Positions 12,747-22,665 of a stretch of DNA of 64,000 nucleotides are shown here, piece by piece. The notes under the pieces were generated by a model, which was not told where the DNA came from, searched no databases, and saw only the letters and a program-made list of their open reading frames with translations. This DNA is from Galerina marginata (lineage: Eukaryota; Basidiomycota; Agaricomycetes; Agaricales; Galerinaceae). The stretch is taken from contig JAECYW010000013.1 of the NCBI GenBank assembly GCA_023014335.1, positions 1,612,001 through 1,676,000 on the forward strand. The letters run 5' to 3'. The first letter of the stretch is position 1; every line of letters begins with the position of its first letter. A program made the position numbers and the translations under genes.

Positions 12747-15700
12747 TTATGTTTGAAACAAAATAATGAGTTCATGGATCCCCAGTGCAATTTCGACCGT
12801 AAATAAATGAAAATTTGATAACAGCAGGGTGCCAGCTTGATATTGCGCAGTCAAGTTCCTTCTCGGCCTAGACCGCGCTTCAGTTATTGCATTGTCTTCG
12901 TGAGCCTACAAAAAAAAGATGGTGATCATTATTTAAATATTATTACCCACGACGACGCATATGTAATGCCCTATGTATCCTCTCAGGAGAGCCACTTGGT
13001 TGGAATGAGATGAGTGGAAGGAGAGCAATTAAAGGAAGAACACACGTAATCGTATCCCATGGAGGGATCTTCGGGAGCAAATGGCAATAAAACATCTGTT
13101 TCGCGGTTTGCCTACATAAAGAAGAAAAGCCAATGGGCAGATCAGCGCGAATTTCATGGTGAATGAGATCAGATTACAGACTCGCTAAGAGACGGAGAAG
13201 ACCAAAAGCATGTCATCAGGAGTTTGGAAGTCTGGAGGATTGCATTACGTACTTCCTAAGAGTTGCAAAAAAACCGAAAGTATGTTAGCGTGAATTTGGC
13301 TGGTCGGAGGATTGCATTACGCACTCGCTAAGAGTTGGAAAAGACCGAAAAACATGTCAGTGCAAGTTTGGCTGGCTGGAGGATGGCAATCAAGTTACCC
13401 ACCCACTAACAGTTGGAAGAGGCCGAAAATCACGTCAGTGTGAGTTTGACTGGCTGAAAAATTGCATTACGCACTTCCTAGTAGGAGATGAAAAAGACCG
13501 AAAAGCATGTCAGTGAGAGTTTGGCTGGCTGGAGGATTGCATTATGCACTTCCTAAGAGTTGGAAAAGACCGAAAAGCTTGTCAGTGCGAGTTTGGCAGG
13601 TTAGAGGATGGTATTACGCACAAGCTAAGAGTTGGAAAAAACCGAAAAGTATGTCAGTGCGAGTTTGACAGGCTGGAGGATTGCGTTACGCACTTCCTAA
13701 GAGTTGGAAAAGGCCGAAAAGTATGTCAATGCGAGTTTGGCAGGCTGGAGGGTGGCATTACGCACTCGCTAAGGATTGGAAAAGACCGAAAAGCATGTTA
13801 GTGTGAGTTTGGCTGTCTGGTGGATGGTATCACGCACAAGCTAAGAGTTGGAAAAGACAGAGAAGCATGTCAGTGCGAGTTTGGCAGGCTGCACGATGGC
13901 ATTACGCACCACCTAAGAGTTCGGAACGACCGAAAAGCATGTCAGTGCGAGTTTGGCCGGCTGGAGGATTGCATTACGCACCCACTGAGAGTTGGAAAAG
14001 ACCGAAAAGCATGTCAGTGCAAATTGGTAGGTTGGAGGTTTGCATTACGCACCGGCTAAAAGTTGAGACAAACCGAAAAGCACGTTGGCATGAAGTTCGG
14101 CCGGCTGAAGGAATGCATTACTCACCCCCTAAGAGTAGGAAAAGACCGAAAAGCATGTTACGATGAGTTTGACTGGCTGGTGTCAATGAATGGTAATACG
14201 AACAAGCTAAGAGTTGGAAAAACCGAAAAGCATGTCAGTGCAAGTTTCGCAGGCTGAAGGATTGCATTACGCACCAACTAAGAGTTTGGAAAGACCGAAA
14301 AGCATGTCAATGTGAGTTTGACTGGCTAAAGGATTGCATTACGTACAGGCTATGAGTTGAAAAAACCAAAAGGCATGTTAGCGCGAAGTTGGCTGGGTGA
14401 AGGATGGCAATACGCACAATCTAAGAGTCAGAAAAAACAGAAAAGGATTTCAGTGCGAGTTGGGCTGGCTGGATGGAGGATGGCATCACACACAGGCTAA
14501 GTGTTGAAAAAAAGCCAAAAAGGATGTCAGTGCGAGGTTGGCAGGCTGGAGTTGGGCGGAGGATCGCATTACGCACTTGCTAAGAGTGGGAAAAACCAAG
14601 ATGCGTGTCAGTGCGAGTGTGGCTTGCTGGAGGATGGTATTACGCACCCACTAAGAGTTGGAAAAACGGAAATGCATGTCAGTGCGAGCTTGGCTGGCTG
14701 GAGGATGTATGACGCACTCGCTAAGAGTTGGAAAACCCGAACGGCATGTCAGTGTCGGTGCAGGTTTGTTGGAGGATCGCATTACGCACACGCTAAGGGG
14801 TGGCAAAAAACCGAAAGCATGTCAGTGCAAGTTTGACTGGCTACGGATCGCATTACGCACAAGCTAAGAGTTGGAAAAAACCGCAAGCACGTCAACGGGA
14901 GTTTGGCAGGCTGGAGGATGGCATCACGCACAGGCTAAGAGTTGGAAGAAACCGAATGGCATGTCAGTGCGAGTTTGGCTGACTGGAGGATAGCATTACG
15001 CACAGGCTAAGAGTTAGACAAAACCAAAAAGCATGTCAATGCAAGTTTTTCAGGATGGAGGATGGCATTACGCACAGGCTAAGAGATGAAAGAAACCGAA
15101 ATGCATGTCAGTACGAGTTGGGCAGGCTGGAGGATGGCATCGCGCACAGGCTAAAAGTTGAAAAAAAAACCAAAAAAGACGTCAGTGCGAAGTTGGCAAG
15201 CCAGACGATCGCATTACACACTCGCTAAGAAATGGAAAAACCGAAAGGCATGTCAGTGCAGGTGCAGGTTTACTGGAGGATCGCATTACGCACACGCTAA
15301 AGGTTGACAAAAAACCGAATGGCATGTCAGTGCAAGTTTGGCTAGCTGGGGAATGGCATTACGTACTTCCTAAGAGTTGGAAGAAACAGAGAAGCATGTC
15401 AGTGCAAGTTTGGCTGGCGGAAGGATGGCATCACACACCCACTAAGAGTTGGTAAAACGCGAAAAGCATGTCAGTGCGAGTTTGGTAGGCTGCAGGATGA
15501 CATTATTCACTGGCTAAGAGTTGGAAAAACCGACAAGCATGTCAGTGCGAGTTTGGCTGGCTGGAGGATCGCATTACGCACAACCTAAGTGTTGGATTAG
15601 ATCAAAAACCAGGTCAGTGCAAGTCTGGCAGGCTGGACACTTGGTTACGCACTCGCTAAGAGTTGTAACTGACTATCAGTGCAAAGTTGGCAGGATGAAG

Positions 15701-17584
15701 ATTGTATTACGCACTGGCTAAGAGTTGCAAAAGACCGAAAAGCATTTCAGTCAGAGTTTGGCAGGCTGGAGGATTGCAGTGCGCACGATCTAAGAGGTGC
15801 AAAAGAACGAAAGCATGTCAACGCAACTCGGCAGGCCGGAGGATTGCATCACGCACAGTCTCAAGGTTGAAAAGATTGAAAAGCATGTCAATATGAGTTT
15901 GGCAGGCTAGGGGATCGCATTACGCACATCCTAAAAGTCGAGATAGACCGAAAGCATGTCAGCATGAGTTAGGAGGGCTGAAGGTTGCATTACACACAAG
16001 CTAAGAGTCGGAAAAGGCAGAAAAGCATGTCAACAGGAGTTTGGCTATCTCGAAGACTGCATTACGCACAAACTATTGGTTGCAAAAGACGGAAAAGCTT
16101 GTCAGTGGGCGTTTAGCACGCCGAAGGGTCGCATTACGCACTACCTAACAGTTGAAAATAGACAAATGGCATGTCAGCGCGAGTTTGGTAATTCTGAAGG
16201 ATTGCATTACGCACTGTATCGTTGGACTTAGTGGCCATGCAATTAGGTGTAATCGTTTCATTCATTTGAGTCACTGCAACATACTGTTCCTGGTACACCT
16301 CGTTTCCGCGTTGTTTTATTGTCGTTGACCCGTTCAATACCAGTAGCACGGTCAACTCTGGAATCAGAGCCCATGCTTCCCAATAGGTCGTCGTCCTGTC
16401 GAGTTTAAAATGTCCCAGCGGCGATACATTATGATTTTGTTCGAGGCAATGCAAGGTTAGTGCTGTTCGAACATTATTCCAACCACAATGTTTGACATGC
16501 GTACCTGCTTGTACTTTGTCTTCGAGAGTAGCCATTTAGGCAGCACAACTTTCTATAACTGAAGGATAGTAAAGAAATGACGCAGAAACCCCGAATTTCT
16601 CACAATCGGAAGTTTTTGTTCCAGAAATGATATGAACTTGCCCAGAACACGATCCTCTGAATTTATTTCTTGCTGTTCTGTCGTCTGTCGAGACTTCCAC
16701 CATCGTTGGCCACTCCACCATTTACGAACATCCTTGGAAGCTTCGATTCCCATGTTGGCAGTTGAAACCGCCGACAACGTCTGCCCAAATCCCCAGTTAT
16801 TTTCTCCTGGTGAAACTAGGCTTGATTTCTTGGAGCTTTTTATCATCGTTGTTGTATTGACCATTAGGACACCAACGAAAAAAAGAGCCAAGAAAAATCT
16901 CCCAATGGCAATTGGATGGATCTGGATGTCGGAATTCTTGTGACCGCGTCTCAAGTTCCACCTTATGATTGCATTCGGGAGGGTCACCACAACATCAAGG
17001 AGGCGAATGACATAGATGAGTATTGAGAATATTTGGATGGGGTTATTGTGGACCGGCACGGTCCAGATCCCCCCCAAAATAAATAAAGACGTCCTGTCAG
17101 TGCACTTCGCCAACTCGCCGCCGTACGTGGTAATATTGCTCCAAACTAAGATGCCGAATATCGCCTGCAAAAACCGGGATACGAACATCCACCAGGATGT
17201 CTCCGTTCCCTGTTGAACCGCATCAAACGCGATATCATCGTCAGTGGTATACCGAGCAGCCACAGCACGGACGAGGGTCGAACTGCTGGTCAACAAAAGT
17301 GGTCCCTCTAGGATCCAACCAAAGTTCAGAACTATCAAGCTGTGGTAAATGCTGAGCTTGGTGTGTTGAATCAATGCGACGGAAGTAAGCGAGATGGAGA
17401 GAAATAAATTCCCCTTCGGCAGCACCGAGTTTCTTTCTCTTTCTTCGGTGGTAATGATCCCGTCGGTCGTCGCCAGCGCAGAAGCGACGAAGCTGAGGAC
17501 TGCCTGTGCATACACTGCGTATAGGACACCAATACCTGCGATGTCAGGGTTGGACTGGATGCATGGAGTTGGTAACGGGTCCAT
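12747..17584 (-). CDS. Multi-pass membrane protein with single-codon microexon array, copy 1
   Basis: Exon 1 (17584-16604, 327 codons) encodes an unrecognised membrane protein with about seven hydrophobic segments: the region after NPDIAGIGVLYAVY, SLIVLNFGWILEGPLLL, FLQAIFGILVW, FILGGIWTVPV, FSILIYVIRLL and FFLALFFVGVLMV. The frame then continues, phase 0 throughout, through exons of 48 nt (16552-16505), 111 nt (16395-16285) and 12 nt (16226-16215). It then passes through 42 exons of 3 nt inside the repeat array, a 66-nt exon (13111-13046) and a last exon (12905-12747, TAA). Predicted length is about 500 residues. The decoded array segment begins VFLDTIPRVPWERRPPPP and has no stop. Exons after exon 1 are inferred from GT/AG signals, frame and agreement with copy 3. 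The last-exon frame differs from copy 3, so the 3' end is the least certain part. The alternative is a protein ending at the TAG near 16553, with the rest untranslated. Confidence 0.7.
13114..16214 (-). repeat. Tandem array 1: 43 intron-like units separated by 42 single codons
   Basis: About 72-bp units (spacing 62-83 bp). On the minus strand each reads donor GTGCGT (variants GTACGT, GTGTGT, GTGGGT, GTGAGT, GTTCGT, GTCTGT), then AATGCAATCC, CTGACATGC, a pyrimidine tract and CTCTTAG. Between each AG and the next GT there are exactly 3 nt. On the plus strand the triplets start at 13182, 13253, 13325, 13403, 13475, 13550 and so on to 16080 and 16142. None decodes to a stop. The last unit (GTCTGT at about 13181) ends at the CTTTATGTAG before the conserved 66-nt exon. 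Plus-strand open frames through the array (24-residue repeats) are by-products of the 72-bp period. Confidence 0.85.
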
Positions 17585-18204
17585 GGTACCGCTCGAGAAG
17601 ATTGAAGGTACTGATCGTGCAGTTGGGTACAAAGATGTAAGTGATCGATGGAGTTGAAATAAGGAGACCCTAGGAACTTCACGACTCGTTAGGCTAAGAA
17701 ACTTGTCATAGTCTGAGATACAACCTTCACCTGAGGGCGAAACAATGGGGGGAGCGTCAATCGCAGTGATGGTCAAGTACAAGGATGGAATGCACCCCAA
17801 TTACTCTACAGCGCGTTGATCGGTTGACAGGACATTCCGAGTATCCTGCAGTCAAAGCTGTGTCGGGGCGTATTTTTTTGGCCAACATCACGCACCACTG
17901 ACTTCGTGATTATGTAGGCTCGTAGTGCACGGCAGGTTAAAACCCTAGCACCGAGTACAATTGGTATCCACCGAATTCCTGGAAGAGTCGACCCATTGCC
18001 AACCCATTGCAGCGAAACTCGACGGGGGAGGAGTCAGGAATTAGTGACACTGCCAGGCCCCAGAACCGGGTAAATCAAAACACGTGGTACCGACGAATCA
18101 GCACGAATCCTAGTCCAGCCCTCTTCAACGAAAGTGTTCACCAAATATACTAGTACGGACGCCCTTCCATGTGCAGAAAGCGAACATGAATCCAAACTCG
18201 AGAG
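17585..18204. promoter_or_regulatory. Upstream region of membrane gene copy 1
   Basis: This DNA is conserved upstream of the MDPL start in all three copies. An open frame extends upstream to 17800, but the ATG of MDPL is shared by all copies and is preferred as the start. No separate gene is seen. Confidence 0.4.
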
Positions 18205-18471
18205 TTAAAATTTGACATCGCGCAACGCGACATGCTTTCTATCGGCCAATAGCTCGTCCAGCAATGCCCATCCTTTGCCTGGATGAAGCAAATACTCCTC
18301 GTCGCCATGCGGTTTGGCCTCCCAGTTGATATTTATGGTGATTGTTTCGCGATGGCTTGGCGACTTCTGCAGCTTGAGCCAGTGGAGTAAAGGCAGACGG
18401 AAATCGCGAATGATATCCTCCAGACCCTCGTCATATCTGTGACCATTACTGAGCCCTTGAAGGCGTTGCAC
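18205..18471 (-). pseudogene. F-box/LRR gene fragment (3' part only)
   Basis: The frame (GWALLDELLADRKHVALRDV) matches the C-terminal portion of the F-box gene at 36.0-37.5 kb (GWALLDELLADRKYVALRDV). There is no F-box and no upstream half, and the fragment ends early after RDVKF. It marks the edge of the duplicated module downstream of membrane gene copy 1. Confidence 0.75.
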
Positions 18472-19108
18472 CGGAAAGAAAGCTAGATTGGGCCTTGAAG
18501 CGGCGGAGCTGGCTAGCTGGCTCGATGTTTGAGGTTTGCGGCACCAATCGAAGTGTCTTCGCGATTATTTGCACGATGCATGATCGTAAGCTGGTCATAC
18601 CGCACAGGTTGTCAGTAACGGAGTTCTCGTTGTCAAAGGTGTTTGTAGACTCGAAGATCAGGCTCTTCGTCGAACCGTCGAGCTGACGACTTTAAGGAGG
18701 GACGACCATAGTCATTGGACAAAAATTATGTGCAAAAGCGTAGTCAGTTCCGGGTGATCGTGAAGGTAAACGATGACAAGAGCAGCGCTCAGGACTGCTC
18801 CTTGCTTCAATCCAATCGTCAGTTTGAATAAGGTACCGTGCGGTAACCCGTTTCCTCGCCAGTGGCCTGGTAGCGAGCTTGTCCCTAAGACGAGAACATA
18901 TTCTTCATTTTAGGTAGTTGAAATCACTGCAAGTAAAGGAAAGGTCGAATCAGCATTACACTAAGTTTGAGAAAGTTAGTGGTCAGACCCACCATTTAAC
19001 ATCCCCGAACCATACCATCACCAGCCGTGATCCAACGCCTTAACACCTTCCGTGCAGAAACTTCGCCTCATCAGGGTTCAACATAACGCAACAGGAATGA
19101 CGAACATC

Positions 19109-19137
19109 CCATCCCATCCCATCCCATCTCATCCAAC
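19109..19137. repeat. Pentanucleotide microsatellite (TCCCA)n
   Basis: About five tandem copies of a TCCCA/CATCC-type pentamer, with one variant unit at the right end. The related segment near 26.46 kb in the next module copy has only a short, degenerate version. Confidence 0.8.
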
Positions 19138-19141
19138 CCAA

Positions 19142-20545
19142 TCATCTATTCAAAATCCATATATCCGCCTGTCCCTGCTGTCGCCTCACTGGAGAATCTG
19201 GGTGGATTCGTTCAAGTTCGTTCATTTTGAGGTTCGCGCACCAGCACAGCGCTGAGAACTCGTATATCACCATCTGAAGGAAGACAAACCTCGAAGTGGA
19301 TTCGAGGATGATGTGGGCCTGCGAAGTGTTTAGCTGTAGGGCCTTGGGTGGCAGGGAGAAAGAGACATACATGTGGCACCGTGTCCATGATTGGGTTAAC
19401 TTTGACCAAAAACTGTGAAAGCCTGGCAAGCCCATGGACTCGATCGCAAGGCTTCTTTGAGTCGTCACAACTACCAGGCTCTGCCCCTTCGAATACCGAA
19501 AACAGCTGCTTCCCCTCCTCGTCCCGATAAGCCCCACACATAATCTCGCTTGGGTTCACTGATTCCAGTGCCGCCGATTGCTCCAAGAGTACTGCGCTGT
19601 GGCATGGCACCTGCCCTACCCGTACTCCAAGCCTCCAGTCCTTGCGGCCCACCCAGGTACCGACGTCAGATAGAAGGCGACAACCTCCCTGCCAAACTTG
19701 TCACGACGAGGGCGCTGGGCTGGGTGCTAGTTCGGTCTGGTGTCGGTCGTGTAGTAGGTTCCCCTCAGAGTCGGTGATGAGGTTGGCGGGCCGTTGATAT
19801 ATTTATCGTGATTGACGACGAGGGCCTTTCCGTCTTAGACGAAGTCGTTTAGGAGCAGCCTCGTTCCTAGATTGTCATAATGTGGTCGTTCAAATAGAGT
19901 AGGATACTGTAGAAAACACAGTGATTATCATTTGTAATCTGAGGGTAATTCCAAAAATCCTGCAATCCCGCTGCACGACCTCGCTAATGATCCTAGAGAC
20001 AGAACTAAACGCGTAAAACAACCTCAGAACACGTCGAAAACGAAAAAGAAAGGAAAAAGAAACCTTCTGTGGAAAACCTTCTCTCAGCTGATTGAACTAG
20101 ATTACCACAAGGATACATATCAGCGAAAAGGCCATTTAAAACGTTAGAGAAAACCGACGCACCCTGAGAACACTTCTTCTAAACCTCTACAATCCGCCGA
20201 TATACATATTGGGGAAAAGCCTTGCCATACCTCTACGTGTTGTCGTGCTTGTCGTCCGTGTCGCTCTTGCACACGACTGTGGGGATGGGCACGCACTCCA
20301 ACTTATTTTGAGGAAATCGTAGTGGCTATTGCTTTATGAAGGTCGGTTGATAAGAACTTAGAAATTGGAATGAAAGAAAAGCATGGGTGTACCATTTGAA
20401 ATCGGCGTAGTTTGTCCCGCTGCTAAACCAACAGAAAGAAATTCAATCAGCACCTCAGCCTCCAACCTACAATCCGACCCAGCTACAACACACCTTAACT
20501 CCGAAATGTAGCACGTATATCGTCAGTATAGTCACCATTCGTGTG
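19142..20545 (-). pseudogene. Remnant of an unidentified multi-exon gene (module copy A)
   Basis: Minus-strand coding-like pieces match the 26.4-28.2 kb region: AGTNYADFKW versus GTNYADFKW at 27.66 kb, and a segment reading LRGTYYTTDTR versus LRGSYYTTDTR near 27.0 kb. A good open piece at 19212-19652 contains DEEGKQLFSVFEGAEPG. The 5' part is missing because this copy is fused near 20545 to the truncated squalene-epoxidase pseudogene. I do not recognise the family. Confidence 0.4.
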
Positions 20546-20549
20546 GCCA

Positions 20550-21416
20550 TTGCCGTTGCCGTTCAAGTTTGAATGCGAGTGCGACGACGGCGGTTGAGGA
20601 ACGGGGCTGGGATGGCTGAACATCACCCATATTGAGTACAGCGTGACGGAGAAGAAGTGATAGGCCGGAAGAGCGGGAGACTCGGCAATGCTAGAGGAGT
20701 AAACATTAGGCTGAAGGTGGGTATGTAGGGAGAAGAACGACCGACCAGGGAGAGGAGATACGAGGCCGTTTATGCATTCGCCACCGTTCAGATTATCGGA
20801 AACATCCCATCTGTAGAACTTGGAGGTTCTGGTCTTTTCGAATTGTTATAAACCATATGTCGCAAAAGAATTTGTGATTAACTCACCCTCTGCCCCAAAG
20901 AGATCGTACAGCGCCACACTCAGGATGGAGGTCCGCGTACATAGTCTCCTTGGAGTCTTCTTCGTCACTTGCACTCCGAGAACTTTCCGGTTGTATTCGC
21001 CTGAATGAGCTCCGTGATCGTGCCCTCGATAACCTCAATACCCCCCGACGCCTTCGACGCCTCCCGAAGCTTCATAATAAACCTTCCATGATGGAAACTC
21101 CGACCTTCATACCCATCAGGTACGGGATATGCACCGACTTCCCGCCCTCCACCAGACAATACCCTTTCACCGGAATAGCGTCGATACCTTCCAGACACGA
21201 CTCCATACCCAGACGTTTCAGTGCAATGACTCTACCAGGCTGAAGTAGCTCCCCGACTATCCGGTCGGGCTCGGCGAGGGAAGGTTCGAGCAGAGCTATC
21301 CGAAGAGGTTTAAAAGGAAGCGTCGAGAGACCACTGCGAGCAAGCGTGCACCCCGCAATGCCGGCGCCGACGACGATCACATCGTAGGCTGCACTGGGCA
21401 TTTCTTGGTAGATCAT
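20550..21416 (-). pseudogene. Squalene epoxidase pseudogene A
   Basis: The N-terminal portion is about 90% like the intact copy (FAD motif YDVIVVGAGIAGCTLA). It carries a one-base deletion in the segment after SVHIPY that shifts the frame. About 620 bp of the middle, including the DG motif and the GD motif, are missing. The remaining C-terminal piece (after HFFSVTLYSIWVMFSH) runs into the unidentified gene remnant near 20545. It cannot encode an active enzyme. Confidence 0.88.
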
Positions 21417-22107
21417 TGGGGAGCCAGCGATCCCCTGGCTGTGTTAATGAGGTGGAATGACAAGAGATTATTTTTCCTCAAGTCGTCCCATTTCGCACAC
21501 GGCAAACTCCGGTATTTCGATCGCGTTTGATCGCGTCGACGCGCCTGGCCATGGCGCGTCTCGAGTCCGACTCGTCCCGCCATGGCTGGATTCACGCCGT
21601 CCAACTTTTCCAGACGCCGTCTCCTCAAATTCTCGACAGCCTTCGCTCAACTTCGAGGAAACACGTTGTACGATGACCTTCAGGGACGAGGAGTAAGTAA
21701 TTCAGAGCCGCATGCGCGCCTGAGTGCGGGCGATTCTAGATCTCGATTTTTTTGCAAATACTATCCTATAGGGACACTCAAGTGGATCATACAACCTTTA
21801 ACCGGTGGATGATTTTGCGAAATGGAATACCTTGTGGTTTAAAGAGGAGGGAAGTCACCGACCGGCGGGTAAGAAGAGATGTCGCTGTTCGACGAGGCAT
21901 ACTCAGTTGCCGACGGAGATACACTGACGGCGGCGCAAATTTAGCAAGAGCTCAAACCGTCAGACAAGGAAATCTTCTATGCTCTGCACCAATGCCATTG
22001 CTGGCCTGAACAGTGACCCGCTTCATTAAATTTATGTTTGAAACAAAACAACAAATTCACGGATCTCCAGAGCAATTTCGACCGTAAATAAATGAAAATT
22101 TGATGAT

Positions 22108-22640
22108 AGCCTAGTGGGAGTGAGGCGAAATGTTCAAAAAATCAGAAAAATAACAAAAAAAGCTCGAAAAAAATCAGAAAAATACGGGCTATATGTTAGT
22201 AGTTAGAAGTTATGCCTACTGATGGGATTTAACGCTTGTTCGAAGGAGAGAGCATATCCGCCCATTCATCTCGATGTTCTCATGATTGTTGCTTGCTGCG
22301 ATTTGGAGATTTTGCGGCCATGATAGGGGTTGATTTGTAGGAAACTGGTTTGTTTTGCGCCTTCTGAGGCTCTGAGCAGCCGCAAGTGGCACACCACCTT
22401 GATCCATACTCGGTCAATTAAATTATTCAGCTATGCAGCTCAGGGTCTATGGTAATCCAGCACCCATACCTATGGGTTTTCCGCTAGGAGGGGCATGGGT
22501 TATGGACTATCGCAGAGTTATGGGTTATGTTGTGCATTTCCCTGCGAACCAACTTGGTGGACCCAAAAAAGTATGGACTATAAGAGAGTATGGGTTATCT
22601 CAGGTATGGGTTAAGGCAGAGATGACTGTAATTGCATAGT
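22108..22640. mobile_element. Unique insertion/replacement with TATGGGTTA-like repeats
   Basis: Left of about 22105 the sequence follows membrane gene copy 1 (3' exon and downstream). Right of about 22690 it follows the array-proximal exon. Between them, copies 1 and 3 have the penultimate intron; copy 2 instead has unrelated DNA: an A-rich stretch (22125-22190), then a segment with several short ATGGGTTA motifs (22470-22620). I see no terminal repeats or coding capacity, so its nature is unknown. Confidence 0.5.
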
Positions 22641-22665
22641 AATTTTATGAATAGTGACAAAGTGG

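Noticed and set aside
13544..14867. Plus-strand ORFs encoding 24-residue repeats (LRVGKDRKACQCEFGRLEDG type) across array 1, and similar ones in arrays 2 and 3
   Set aside because: They arise because the unit is close to 72 bp (24 codons). Units of other lengths break the frame repeatedly, stops occur, and the opposite strand carries consistent splice signals and in-frame flanking exons.
13114..16214. CRISPR array or simple minisatellite
   Set aside because: There are no spacers of CRISPR type and the host is eukaryotic. A plain minisatellite does not explain the fixed 3-nt AG-to-GT distance or exact placement between conserved exons.
16134..16535. 133-codon minus-strand ORF (MATLEDKVQAG...) as a separate gene
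   Set aside because: Its frame is not kept in copy 3, where a TAG follows the fourth codon. The phase-0 exon model with 48-, 111- and 12-nt exons is conserved in copies 1 and 3.
20950..21416. Squalene epoxidase copy A as a functional shortened enzyme
   Set aside because: A frameshift after SVHIPY and loss of the DG and GD motifs rule out activity.
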